Shown here piece by piece: positions 1 to 12,239 of a stretch of DNA of 64,000 bases (within the stretch, counting starts at the first letter, position 1; each line of letters opens with the position of its first letter). The notes under the pieces are model-generated. The model did no database searches, was not told the origin of the DNA, and saw only the letters and a program-made list of their open reading frames with translations. The stretch is from the NCBI RefSeq assembly GCF_001039355.2, contig NW_019775560.1:165926-229925 (forward strand), read 5' to 3'. A program made the position numbers and the translations under genes. This DNA comes from Lingula anatina. Lineage: Eukaryota; Brachiopoda; Lingulata; Lingulida; Lingulidae.

Positions 1-317
1 TTTCAGCATATATGCAACACTGTAAACACATTTCAAGGAAAACCGATAGGCCTGTTGTCATGAAACTCATAGGAGTAATCGATCTTATTATAACGCAGGT
101 CAAGTTCCTGCATCTTTACAACATTATTAGTTGATTATGTAAAAATGATGGTAAACTTGTTATCGTGTATTGTGTAATAAAGTTTCAAAAATGGAAATAA
201 ACTCATATCATTGCAGTTTGTCAGATTCAATCATTAAAATTTGATGTTGAATTTGCAGTTTAACATAATGTACTTTTGCATCAGAATTGACAGTAGCCTA
301 TTTTGTGCATAGTTATT

Positions 318-360
318 TCCTGTTTTTTGTCTGTACATTTGACAGCTTTGCTGCCTTGTT
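318..360. repeat. Copy of a short dispersed repeat in ZRANB3 intron
   Basis: About 35 bases ending in GCTTTGCTGCCTTGT recur almost unchanged at 21420-21460, where they form the start of an assembly block inside HAUS7. This suggests an end of a transposable element. No coding content is seen. Confidence 0.55.
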
Positions 361-397
361 CTTTTGTGAGTTCTGAATCTATTTACACAATTTGTTG

Positions 398-483
398 GGA
401 TGTGACATTGTGTTAGGAATGTCATTGTGTTAGATGCGCCATTGTGTTAGGTATCCCATTGTGTTAGATGTGACATTGTGTTT
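398..483. repeat. Minisatellite next to a splice acceptor
   Basis: About five degenerate copies of a 16-18 base unit containing CATTGTGTTAG lie directly before the pyrimidine tract and acceptor (AG at 493-494) of the first visible ZRANB3 exon. Confidence 0.7.
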
Positions 484-494
484 TCCTCCCTCAG

Positions 495-3400
495 CTGTAC
501 CCACAGCTGGAGGCACTGTGTCCTGGACAGTTTGGTACGTGGTCTGCCTACACCAAGAGATACTGTGATGCCCACATGAAGTTCTTTGGAAACCGTGGTA
601 GACAGTGGTACACAGGGTGAGTGTCACTGATAGACAATGGAGAAGTACAGTGATCACTGAAACCTGGGTCTTTATTTTTGAATAAGCCAAATTATTTAAT
701 AATGAGATATAAAAATGTTCATAGAAATGATTCATGGTTTTCACAGTTTTTCATTTTCAGTAAAAAAAAAAAAAAGAAAAAAAAAAAAACAAACTTACTT
801 GAACCAAACTGGCATTTCAGAAAATTTTTGATTTAATTATATTTTTTAGTCATTTTTAACAATTGGTTAAATCCTTTTTCGGAAAAGCTAGTAAATTGTG
901 CATTATAGATGACAGATATATGGTACACAGTGGTAATTTTAGTAAATAGGGAAGATCAGATTAATAGGAAATGTATTATATTTTGTTGTAACATTTCTCT
1001 TCCTTATTGTTCATTGTAGAGGTGCTAGTAATCTCCCTGAGCTGGAGCGTAGGCTGAAGGAGACTGTCATGATACGCAGGCTGAAGAAAGATGTCCTGAC
1101 ACAACTCCCACCTAAAACCAGACAGAGGATACCCTTCCAGCTTAAACCCTCTGATTATAAAAAGGTAAGACACATCTTTCACCTTAAACCGGGTAGAGGA
1201 TACCCTTTCAGCTTATAAAAAGGTAAGTCAACTGGTGTATTTAGACACAGCTCAATCTCTACTTTTTAATGTACCCAATTTCACTGTAAATGTCTATAAT
1301 AATGTTTCAATATTCTATATATTAGGACATAGAGAAGCTCCAGAGTAAAGCAGACAGGTTATTGGATGGCAGACCCCAGGGACTACAGGAGGTGATGATG
1401 AACGGGGAGATGGCAGAACAAGGAGACAGCAGGTTCCAGATAATGAAGCTGGTCTCAGAACTGTATGTGGCCACGGGGAAGGCTAAAGTAAGGAGTTTGA
1501 CAGTACTGTACAGTAATGAGAGTTCTTCATTTTAAAGCTCAGACAAGATTTTACTCCTATTTAATTTGGAAGCTTTTGTTTTCTTGGTGGTTTTCCACCT
1601 TTGACCTTTACCAGCCCCAGACCCCTAGTTGTTATGTCAACAAACCATTCCTTCCTCTTATCTTACAACCCAAAAATTGAGTGTAAATTTTTCCACGAGA
1701 GAGGAATTTTTGCGTGGCCTTGATTTTGCTACAGGCTAAAGGTCATCTTTGGATGTGTTTTTCTTTTAGCCAAATACCTGGATAAATTAATACTGATTTA
1801 AGATTAGAACTAGGCTATTGATGAAATTGGAAAAAATATTGCTGTTTCTTTAGATTAATAGGATGACATCTAACACACTGCTAAATCAATCTGTGCTACA
1901 GAAAGTGACACAGATAATGTATTGATATTATGACATCTAATAAAAAAATTTTAATTTCCTGTTTCTCTAGGTTGGGCCAGCCAAAGAATACATCAAAATG
2001 CTGTGTGAGAATGACCAGTTAAAGTTCCTGGTGTTTGCCTATCATCAGGACATGCTGAACGGGTTGCAGGAGACCCTGCACGATCTGGACATTAAGTTCA
2101 TCAGGATAGATGGCAATGTGCCGCCCAAGGAGAGAGGGGTGCGTGAAAAGAATAGGTTGCAACCAACGTAATTAATTTTTTTCTTCTGTTTTTGCAAATA
2201 TCACAATTTTTGTCCGTATTTAGAGGAGTTTAGAAAGTTACTGGGTTTGTTGTGAAATGTTCAGAAAATTGGGAAACTTAAAAGGGCAAGAGGGTTTTCT
2301 TCTTTCAGCGTCCCCTTTGTCATCCCTATTGGGGGAATCGAATTTTTTGCTGTGGTTTATATATTTTAATTTAATAGTGTTGCACAAATTTTTTTAAATT
2401 TCAGATGCTCGTGGATACCTTTCAGAAAGATGCGAATACCAGAGTTGCTCTCCTTAGCATTACAGCTGCTGGGGTGGTAAGTTACCAGTTCATAGACGGA
2501 TAAAAAAAAAATTACAGGAATCAAATTCCGTTCTTTGTGACCTTCGTCTGTTATTCAGAGTGAAATCTGTGAGATTTTTAGAATAGCAACCCCTCCCTTC
2601 CCTTCCCACTATTTCCCAAAAAAGAAACTAGTTTCTGTTTATACAGGGTGAAATTCTGACACTTTGGTTGTTTGCTGTTGTTTTACTGTAAGAAAAGTGG
2701 CCTCTGTTATTCCAGGGCCCAACTCTACGAACTGACTGCTTTCTGTATTCTTCTCATAAATGCGGTCTGTAATATTCCAGGGCCTGACTCTGACGGCGGC
2801 CAGCTTGGTTGTGTTTGCTGAGCTATACTGGACGCCAGGTACTCTGGAGCAATGTGAGGACAGGGCTCACAGGATTGGTCAACAGAACCGGGTCAATGTC
2901 CACTACCTGGTGGCCAAGGGGACAATGGACGAATGGATGTGGAGCATGATAAACAGGAAGGTATATCCTGGTGCCTTGATATTTTATTTGAACAGAGCCA
3001 TGTCCTCCTGATGTTCCTCATTTAGAAAATATGAGACTACGTATACAGTTTAATGTAATTAATATCAATATCAGAATTAGCAAGCTGGGCATTAAATGCT
3101 CAGATAAAATGGTATCATAAATGATAATGAATTATTTAACTATTCAAGTTTACAATGATATTTCTGTATAATACTACAAAAAATTTGAAAGGTAGACAAC
3201 TAGCTCTTGAGATATAAGGAACAAAACTTTTGTTTATCTATTCACAAGACAACTGTTGTGACAGCCACGCTGAATGGAAAGGTGCAGACATTGAAGGCAG
3301 ACGTCACCTATGGTGTCCACACTGACCTGCTATCTAGTGCCGAGGCTTGGAAACCATCAGAAGGAGATGAAGATGTCAGCATGATGTTTTCACAGGTGAA

Positions 3401-5225
3401 GGAGTGTTTCATTTCTATCAACCATCCGGATGTTAAATGTCTTTTGGAAATCTACTTGTCAGTGTTAAGTGTGCTTCTTCCTTAAATTGGTAAAATTTCA
3501 CTGTATTTTAAGACTAAGAGAGTATGCCAAGTGAACATTTTCTTGGTGATCATTCACCTAGATCTTTATCACATAGGTCTGAAAAGAAAGTTTTTATTTG
3601 TTATTTGACATTGGAAGCATGTCGCATTTTAATCATTTAAATGTTCATTGTAGTTGCCACATAAGTTTTCTGATCTTTCCCTTCCTCTTTTGACACTTTA
3701 GCCAAGCAACCAGAGGTCCATACTTGATTTTCTGACTCCAAACGGTAACAGAAAAAAACAGCTGAAGAGAAAACAAATGTCACTCCTTAAACATGAAAAT
3801 GGCCAAAATCCCACACCTGCTAAAAAGCACAAGGGAAAGAAACTGGAGGTCATACCTGTTGAACCTGATGATGACTCAGCAGATATGATAGTGATGTCAG
3901 ATGAAGACCTACCAAACATTGATTTGAAATGTGAAAAGAAAATGGTGCTGCAAGAAAAAAGGCCATGCTTTGACAGATTAGATGTTTCTGTATTTGATGA
4001 TTCAGACAGTTTTGAAAATGAGGTCAAAGGTAAAAACCTTGCCAAGTTAGGGAATAAGACCAAGGTTAAAGAAAATCTCAAGCCCAGGAGAAAAACAGTT
4101 GCTGATGAGGAAGACATGATAATCTTGGATGAAGTAAAAGAGGACAAACTGATTTCAGGAATACCTCAGCGTAAAAATGAAAAGTCAAGAAAAACACCTC
4201 ATTCTGAAGAAATGACAAGATCAAGTGTAACAGAAATTAATGCAGACAACAATTGCACATTGAAAGTGGATGAAAGATTAAGTATTTCCAGTGGATCTAA
4301 CGAAAAAAGTCACCCAAATGCTCTAGACAATGCACCATTAGATAGTGCCAGTAGCAAAGGTACGTCATCACCAAAAGAAGGCAGCAGGAAACAGAGTATG
4401 ATTCCACCAGTTGGCAGCACCAGGGTGGACAGGTGGGCTTGTCACGTATGCACCTTGGTGAATGAACCACTCCATCTGTGCTGTAGAGTTTGTGGAACCC
4501 CAAGACAGACCCAGTCCAAGGTCCAGTCTCATGGTGAATATGCCAAAGTGAATTCTGCCTCAGAGACTTCTATCGATGGAAAACAGGAACCTAGTGAAGA
4601 GGCAGAAGGGGATGCTGATGTCTGGAGATGTGTCATGTGTACCTATGACAACCAGTCATGTGATCAGAAATGTTCCATCTGTCTTACTCCTGGGGGAAAG
4701 TCTAGGAGGAAAACTAGGAAGAATGGTGCTCCATCCAAAACTGTGTCAGAGGTGCAGACAGCACCAAGAGAACCACCTTCTAATAATGTGTCTGCTGTGG
4801 ATTTTTTAGAAACTGGTGCTGTGGAATCACAAAGCAATACTGATATTAACAGTGTAAAGAGTGGTGCTTTATTGAAGCAGTTTGACATTGCAGACGATGG
4901 TGCTGTTCATGAGAATCTCCAAGTGGAAAATTCTTCACACGATTGTGCCAAAGATGATAAAAACGATGTGCCAAACTTTGATCTGTGTGACGACGATAAT
5001 GACGACATGTTCACCATTGATGAATATCAGAGTGACAAGGAAGAAAAAGAAAAGCAAGAACGAGGATCAGAGCAAGATGAAAACTGTGGTGACAGGACAC
5101 TTGATGAGAGTATCAATTCAATTGAAAGTGCTGATGGGGGAACTACTTGTGATGATGTTGAACATGACCATAGTCACTGGTATGAGGATATTGATGATGC
5201 ACAAATGATACAGGCTGAAGGTACT

Positions 5226-5272
<47 letters not shown>

Positions 5273-8200
5273 GTCAATTCACCAACAAATTCACTTATCA
5301 AATAACATCAAACAATTTTTGATAAAAATCTGCAACATGTTTTTATATAATACACATAATTATACCCATATATTGTTAAGGTTATCTGTACAAATATATC
5401 GGTTTTACTTAAAATAAAAAAAGGATTAATCATTTATATTTCACTTTGCAGAAGAAGTTACTCAAACCAGCCCAGAGGTCAAGCCCAGAGTTGTCAACTT
5501 GGATGACATTCCAGTGTATGACCTCTTCATGTACAGTTGTAGCAGGAACACCAACAGAGTATACCTTCATGATAAGGTAAAATACATGACTTACAATGGT
5601 CAGACTTGCCAAGTTTAAGGTTCAGCATGTGATATCATGGTGAAAAAGATATACTGATCATCTGCATTGTTTGAAAAGGTGAAAAATATGTCAGTCTGTT
5701 ATTACACGTGAATGCTGTGTGGGCAATTTTAGAGCTGGTCTTGGTCTGACAAAAATTATCCTCCTCACCTTACTGATACCCAGACTTGCCTAGTTAAATC
5801 ATGGGAAAAGGTTGCAGTTCTTTGAAGCCCTCTTAATTTTTCTATATCTTTTATACAGTTTCAAGTGTCACCTTTTTACACACATTTCATTTGGTTGTTT
5901 CAGCATGGCGCCCCACTCCATACCAATTTCCTGCCAAGTGATGTCCTGTCTGCCAACATGGAGGACTTACCAGATCTTCTCCTCCATCCACAGAACCTGA
6001 AGCTGGTGAAGAGGTTTGCCAGGGAGTGGCAAAGGTGAGAATCACATGTACACATGATTTACATTTAATATTCATAGCTAATGATATATTTAAATATTTT
6101 AACAGTTACTAAAAGGTATAAATTATTGCAATTTATTTTAATACTAAAAATTCACCCCTTAACCTCTAGTAATAACTTTACCTTTAAATTTTTGAAATTG
6201 TGTTTATTGGTGCTTCATGCATCACCTGTATTTAGTACTTCGACTGTGTATAAAAAGTGGTTGATTCAGGACTGTATAAGATGTGTTCACTCTCTATAGT
6301 CTTGGAGCCACAAAGCAGAGGGTGGTAGTGCGTAAAGAAGAGATATTCACCAGTCCGTTACTCCACTATGATGCTGTAAGCAAGAAGGGGCACTCCACAC
6401 AGAGATATGCCACAAAAGTAGGTGCTCCAATTTTCAGACGAATAATGCTTCTTTTGCTCAGATAAAGAATAAATCAACAAATATGACATAATACTTTCAT
6501 TTTTCTTAGTCAAGCTAAATAAAGTTGAGCATTTTCAAATTTTACACTTTTGCATGAGACAAGATATTTCAAGATGCATTATTCCTACAACTGTCAACCA
6601 TTCATATAACAAACACCACATTTTCTTTCTTTGCACTGTTGAATAGACTTAGATTCTCCCTCATCTTTTAAGGATGACATTGCCAAGGCATCTGCTGCCA
6701 GGGCGTCAGAGGTAGGGGGCTCTATCAGGCACATTACGCGACCAGACGTCAAGAGTGTTAAGAATCAGTCTCCAAGAGCAAAACTCTCCTGTCAGCACAG
6801 CACACAGGAGTCACCTAAAAGTCAGAAACTGACAGTGTCCAGTAATAGTCCTGTTACAAACATTGGGGTCAGGAGTCCCCTAGGGGTGAACAGCATCAAA
6901 AGAAACAGCAACAGTGGGGTGAACAGTGATAAAGAGAAAAGCATTGATGAATCAAGTGAATTTGACAGTCTGAACACATCCAAAGGATTTGTTCAGGTAA
7001 GTCTGCCTTCTCCATCTTGATAATACCCTGAATGGAGTATGAATAATTTGGCTTTCATGGAAATGTAATTCCATAACCTTTTCAAAACTTGACTGTCTCA
7101 GCAAGCTGAGTTTGAGGACTTGAGTGTCATACCAATAGAAAAGGTGAAAACATAACAATGTCACTTGCAAGTCATATTTTTCCAAATCTAACATAAAGAA
7201 AAAAAATTGTCAGTGCCATGCCTTACATTACTAACTGTTTTCTTCTCTGAAATAGGCTCTAGATTCCAATGGAAACCCTCTGTGCCTGAATTGTCAGCAA
7301 CCTTATGAGAACCGTCTGCTTTCCTCGGCAACCATCCGTAGCAACAGTGCAGCCTGGGATACACGGTTCTGTAAGACACAGTGTAAGGAGGAATTCTGGG
7401 TAGGTCTCTATAAGAAAAATTATTTTTTGATAACATGAAAAGTCAGTTTTACATAAGTTATACTGTATTTTTGTTTAAAGGATTTGTCTAAAGAAACATT
7501 AAATTTTGTTTGATACTGGCAACAGATTTCCCCAAGATTTTCTCTGGTTTGCAGTAACATATTTCCAGTTTTGTTCACCCTGAAAGGGGGGAGTGGGCAA
7601 GTGATCAGGATCCCACCATTTGTGTTATAAAAATTGTTTTTATCTCTATATTTTTAAGTATAAAAGTTATTGCTCATTAATCATTGATTAACCTATCTTG
7701 AATCACTCTAAACATTATCCCTTGGCTTCCAGCTGCGCACCCACCATGGCTATGGACGTGACCAGGTATTTGAGGCTGAGCGCGGCATGTGCCAGAAATG
7801 CAACTTCAATGCACACGAATTTTTTAAGAAAATAAGGTAAGTTTTTTCATGTTGGACAGAATAGTTAATTTTGAACTATTTTAATAAAGCATGGATGGAT
7901 GTATTTTTTGTAGGATTGAAGGTTTGATGCAATGTGTTTGCTATCAAATAAATATGCAGTGTAGTAAATAGAACAACTCTTTCAAAGTACCACTTCCTTT
8001 AAAAGAAAATGGTATTAATCTTCAGAGAAAAGATAGAGAATAATTTTTTTAATAAAATTGAGAGAAACTTTTTTACCTTTTTACTAACTTGTCTTTCGAA
8101 ATTGACATGTATAATTATTTTTCCATATAGAATTACAGGGGACTTTAAAAAGCGTGCAGATCTGATCAAGAAGAGTGTGTACAATGTGTTGAAGGGTGAA

Positions 8201-8675
8201 GTCAAAGAGAAGATGGTTAGAAAGCCAGTGGAAGGCATGGTGAGTGACACATCCCATTTATAACTTGGGTAGAGAACACTGGTGGACCTTTTTTCCATTG
8301 TCAGTTATAGATTCTTCCTCCGCCTAAACCCCAGTCCCCGGATATTACAAGAATTATCTAAAAAAAATGTAGTATTCCCCACACCCTTTTGGCTTATCCT
8401 GACTCTCACTGGTCTGTATGGGTTGTGTATACCTTAGAAATTCATATAATTAATAAAAGTATATAAATTATTTCCAGTTCTGGCATGTGGATCACATCAA
8501 CCCAGTGTATGCAGGGGGAGGTCAATGTGACCTGGACAACCTCCAGACTCTTTGTACAGTGTGTCACATGACAGTCACAGCACAGCAGAACAAACAGAGA
8601 CACCAAGCCAAGAGACTACAGAGGGCAGCACTGGATGGGGATATCACGGCTTTCTTTCAAAAGGCGACAAGTTGA
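495..8675 (+). CDS. ZRANB3: ZRANB3 homologue: fork-remodelling translocase/HNH nuclease, 5' end missing
   Basis: Sixteen exons give an open frame of 1255 residues plus stop: 495-616, 1020-1164, 1326-1487, 1971-2138, 2405-2476, 2781-2960, 3249-3395, 3702-5220, 5452-5576, 5904-6034, 6300-6417, 6673-6996, 7256-7399, 7733-7836, 8131-8239, 8478-8675. All junctions are GT-AG with matching phase, except that 3249 has a weak acceptor. The N-terminus, including helicase motif I, lies upstream of the window. Visible parts in order: the SNF2 C-terminal helicase lobe with an [10 protein letters not shown]-type motif VI (exon at 2781); a PIP box QRSILDFL (partial residues 336-343); two NZF zinc fingers (about 575-602 and 638-668); and a C-terminal HNH nuclease with Cys pairs and the [13 protein letters not shown] core. 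In the known family the protein binds PCNA and K63-linked ubiquitin chains and remodels stalled forks. The acidic linker exon (3702-5220) is long. Domain order identifies it with little doubt. Confidence 0.95.
1184..1228 (+). repeat. Duplicated 3' exon edge with a second splice donor
   Basis: This segment repeats, with an 11-base deletion and a few changes, the last ~50 bases of the exon ending at 1164 together with its donor. The copy's donor is GTAAGT (1223), a closer consensus than the true donor GTAAGA (1165). Using it would add 58 bases and shift the frame. Confidence 0.65.
5229..5271. repeat. (TC)n microsatellite
   Basis: About 20 uninterrupted TC dinucleotides start eight bases after the donor of the large ZRANB3 exon that ends at 5220. 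Confidence 0.95.
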
Positions 8676-8850
8676 ACAGTGAAATTGAATCAATAGACTA
8701 CAGAGGGCAGCACTGGATGGGGATATCACGGCTTTCTTTCAAAAGGCAACAAGCTGAACAGTGGAATTGAATAAATAAACTATAGAGGGCAGCACTGGAT
8801 GGGGATATTTCTTTCCCAAGACAAAAGTTAAACTGTTAGATTGAAAGCAA
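8614..8850 (+). repeat. 82-bp tandem repeat across the ZRANB3 stop codon
   Basis: Starts of GACTACAGAGGGCAGCACTG-like units fall at 8614, 8696 and 8778, a period of 82 bases. The first unit encodes the last residues of ZRANB3 and its stop (8673-8675). The second is nearly identical and lies in the 3' UTR. The third is decayed after about 40 bases. Since 82 is not a multiple of three, the extra units are not an in-frame extension. Confidence 0.9.
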
Positions 8851-11420
8851 ATTAAAAGATTGTGGAGTACAACACTTGATAGCAGAACTTGATACTTTGA
8901 AATCTGCTTTCTTTAAATTAGTTATTCAAAGTGAATAATAACAATCCAGGTCCGATATGCAGTGCTAGAGACTTATTGCCTGTAAGATGGGCAACGTTGT
9001 AGAGATATAACAGTGTGGGAGGAGGTCCATAACTTACCCCCACCCCCTTTCTCAGAGAAGACTATAGGGTCAACCAGTAACATTTTATAAAATGAATACC
9101 ATTCATGCCAGATATTTTGATATTATTTCTTAAAGAATTATGCAATATTGATTGATAGATGTATTATTTTATGGAATGTCAATTTTTATTTTCATTCATT
9201 AAAATGATGATTTTTAAATTGAAGGATTCTTTGTTGAGGAAAAGATGAACCGTAAAATGTTTGTGCAGTTTCAATTTGTGCAATGTGTTATCACAAATAT
9301 AGTTTAGCTTCCCCATTTTCTCTTTACAAATTTGATAGAATGAAAACGATCAATAAAATAAATTGATGCAACGCTCAGGCGACCATGATTTTGTCTTCCC
9401 AAAGTCAACTCTTTTTCTCTTTCTTTAGTCGAGATTAACGAGTACATTTTATCGTTTTAAATGAAAGAGGTAATCGAATACGTGAATCACGTGTTTGATA
9501 ACTGTTTTGTTTTTTCAACAATTTTGTCAGACGTGAAACCATGTTTTATCTTTCCATTTTTACCAGTGACGTATTTCTGTAATCTGCCTAGAATATTCAT
9601 TATTGGATTGTTTGCAAGGCACGCATGAGTTCATGTAGAAAATGGATACTCCTGTAACGCACATAGGCCTATTACCTGTTGGTTAAGGGGAGGCACATGT
9701 ACACTCTCTAGTGTACTACAAATAAAATGCGATAATCCTTTTATGATTAAAATAAATAAATTTATGTTACTTCTTATCATACAAGACCAGTCCCACATAT
9801 TAGCATAAAAAAACGTGCCCGTACGTCGGGACCTTATTTCGCTCACAGTTTTCACAATGTTTACCGAATTAGTCTTCTCAGAATCGGAGTAAGTATTCCG
9901 CTTCCTAGTCTGATTGCAGTTAACTATTATAGAATATAAAAGATGTTTCTTTGTTATTAATTTTATAACAACTTATATATCTGCTCGTCTGTCATTACAT
10001 AACGCACACAGAAAATTCACTATGATCAATAAAAATCTACATGGTGCGGCAGTTTGTACATGTACGCATAAGGCTTTCTTGACGAAAATAGACGTTTTAA
10101 TTTGTTAATTCATCGTTGAGTTATAAACATGTTCACTGAAAGTTGGCCGGGTTATTATTATATAGTCGCCAGGTCACAGTAGTGTATAATGACACCAGAC
10201 AGAAAACAATAAACATAATGATAGACCTGTAGCGCATCCCGCCTATCATTTGACTGTTCTGTATAGTATATAGGGATCGAGTGGTCAAAAACAACAGAAA
10301 AAAAGCTACATGTAGGTCACCTCCATGTATCCCCCTCCACAACCCCTTCAATAATGTTCAATATTATAACTAATTATGGTATGGTCACTAATATATTTGG
10401 AAGCTGAATATCTGGCTTATCAGTTTTGCTTTTTGAAAGTGCGGCGCCGCCTATGAAAGCTGACAGGGCCTATTTGCTGGAATCTGCAACATTTCACCTG
10501 TGCTTGAACAGCATCCTCACCAAAATTTAACTTTCGTTAATTTCTACCGTTTTCATATCTTTAACGTGTTTTGTTGCCTGACAGGTATGCTAATTTTGAG
10601 AGGTCATCAAAACAGCGACGGCTTCTAGATGTTTAGACACACTTAGATTTTATCTGAATAGCCCACATTCGACATAGGACTAGTGCAAACATTCTGGTGT
10701 ACATGTATGATGTTTTAATCTAAAATTAATGTTTTATGAAAATATATGGTGAAGGATATACTAATAAATGTTTTTGATTTTTAAAACCCTACATTATTTC
10801 CTTTTAACAGGCCTACGACATATATTCGTGGGCCCAACCAGTTTTGAAAGTGCAAATAGCTCACGTACAGACTTCAGATATTTTTTCTCTTCTTTCTCAT
10901 ATTAGAGTCCCAAAACGACTGATGCTCTTGTGACTGTGATGAAAGTGTGATGTGTGTGTATATGGTATAGCTACATATATACCTGGTCTTGCTCAGCACA
11001 AACTGTAAAGTAAGCCCAGTGATGACACCTGTACAGGTCAGACAGGTAGGACAGCAGGCTTACCCATCCTCGGTCACCTCAGCTGTGTTTGTTATGTGTT
11101 TCTATATATTGAAAATTAAATACTTACAAACATCTCAGAATCGCCGTTTTGATACGGAATTATTGCTAATATACTGTAGTTTCATCCTAAAGTTGAATTT
11201 TGGTGCTTTCTTAAAGATTTGAGTGTGAATTATGTATTTAATTGCTCCTTTATCTTTGCGTCTGCAATGTTTTCCCGATTAACAACCATTTTATTAAATG
11301 AAAAGAACTTCAGGTGTCCTTCAAACTCTACAAACTGACAGACAAATATATTATTATATCTTCTGAATCGTTAGTTTCTTAATCCATCATTCACTTTAGG
11401 TGGGAATCAAACTTTTCCAA
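8851..11420. other. Intergenic, no gene recognised
   Basis: AT-rich sequence between the ZRANB3 3' UTR and the H1 promoter. AATAAA-like signals near 9353-9362 could serve ZRANB3 3' end formation. Only short open frames without recognisable protein similarity are present on either strand, and no tRNA-like folding blocks were noticed. Confidence 0.6.
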
Positions 11421-11427
11421 CACAAAC

Positions 11428-11434
11428 AAACACA
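11428..11434 (+). promoter_or_regulatory. H1 box (AAACACA)
   Basis: The motif AAACACA, known as the H1-specific upstream element of animal linker-histone promoters, lies 171 bases before the H1 start codon within a run of CACAAACAAACACACA. A convincing TATA box is not evident. The weak match TTTAAG near 11513 is the only candidate. Confidence 0.55.
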
Positions 11435-11604
11435 CATTCACTTCTATGCGGACTCCATATTGAAATACATGAGCGATTAAAGGCGGTGTGTTCTAAGAGG
11501 TCCGCGCGGTGGCTTTAAGTCAGGGCGCTTATTACCGGCATCATACAAATTTGAAGTAGCACCTCAATTCAACAGAGTAAGAAGACACAAAAGAAGAATT
11601 CGTC

Positions 11605-12168
11605 ATGGCTGACACCGCTACCCCACAGAAGAAGGCCAAGGCAGCCAAGCCTAAGGCTCCAGCAGCTCACCCTAAGGTCGCCGAGATGGTGGTTGCAGCT
11701 ATTGCTGCCCTGAAAGAACGCGGAGGATCCTCTGGCCAGGCCATTAAGAAGTACATCGCGGCCAACTACAAGGTGGACATCGTGAAGATCGCACCATTCA
11801 TCAAACGTTACCTGAAGAGCGGCGTCACTGCTGGCACCCTAGTCCAGACCAAAGGCAAAGGTGCTTCTGGCTCTTTCAAACTGAGCGCTGCCGCTAAGAA
11901 ACCAGCAGCGAAGCCCAAGAAAGTAAAGAAGCCCAAGGCAGAGGCAAAGAAAGTGAAGAAGGTCGCCAAGTCTCCAAAGAAAGCAAAGAAGTCAGCCGGT
12001 GAGAAGAAAGCAAAGAAGGCCAAGTCTCCCAAGAAAGCTAAGTCCCCCAAGAAGGTGAAGGCAGCCAAGCCAAAGACAGCGAAGAAGGCCAAGTCTCCGA
12101 AGAAGCCGGCCAAGAAAGCCGCCAAACCCAAGGTGAAGAAGTCCCCTAAGAAGACTGCCAAGAAGTAA
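11605..12168 (+). CDS. H1: Linker histone H1
   Basis: An intronless 187-residue protein. The Ala/Lys/Pro-rich N-terminal arm is followed by the winged-helix globular domain at about residues 22-93, with the typical signatures [29 protein letters not shown] and [12 protein letters not shown]. The remaining half is a Lys/Ala/Pro tail with five SPKK-type motifs, the DNA-binding and CDK-target motif of H1 tails. It binds the nucleosome entry/exit DNA and linker. The start ATG follows an A-rich leader. The 3' flank carries the histone stem-loop and purine-rich element instead of a poly(A) signal, so this is a replication-dependent type gene. No core histone genes flank it in this window, so it is solitary here. 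Confidence 0.98.
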   Translation: MADTATPQKKAKAAKPKAPAAHPKVAEMVVAAIAALKERGGSSGQAIKKYIAANYKVDIVKIAPFIKRYLKSGVTAGTLVQTKGKGASGSFKLSAAAKKPAAKPKKVKKPKAEAKKVKKVAKSPKKAKKSAGEKKAKKAKSPKKAKSPKKVKAAKPKTAKKAKSPKKPAKKAAKPKVKKSPKKTAKK

Positions 12169-12202
12169 ATGAATACTTCTGTTGTCGTTTCTACAACTTA
12201 AC

Positions 12203-12239
12203 GGCCCTTTTCAGGGCCAACCCAAACAACCAAGAAAAG
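12203..12239 (+). terminator. Histone mRNA 3' stem-loop and downstream element
   Basis: A 16-nt hairpin GGCCCTTTTCAGGGCC (12203-12218) is flanked by AACC/ACCCA. A purine-rich CAAGAAAAG element (12231-12239) follows 12 bases later. This is the SLBP/U7 snRNP processing signal of replication-dependent histone mRNAs. Confidence 0.95.

Noticed and set aside
3698-4147. Antisense Ser-rich frame over ZRANB3
   Set aside because: Shadow of the Lys/Asp/Glu-rich coding exon; no motif of its own.
11808-12161. Long antisense Phe/Leu/Ala-rich open frame over H1
   Set aside because: Mirror of the Lys/Ala-rich H1 tail codons; no independent support.
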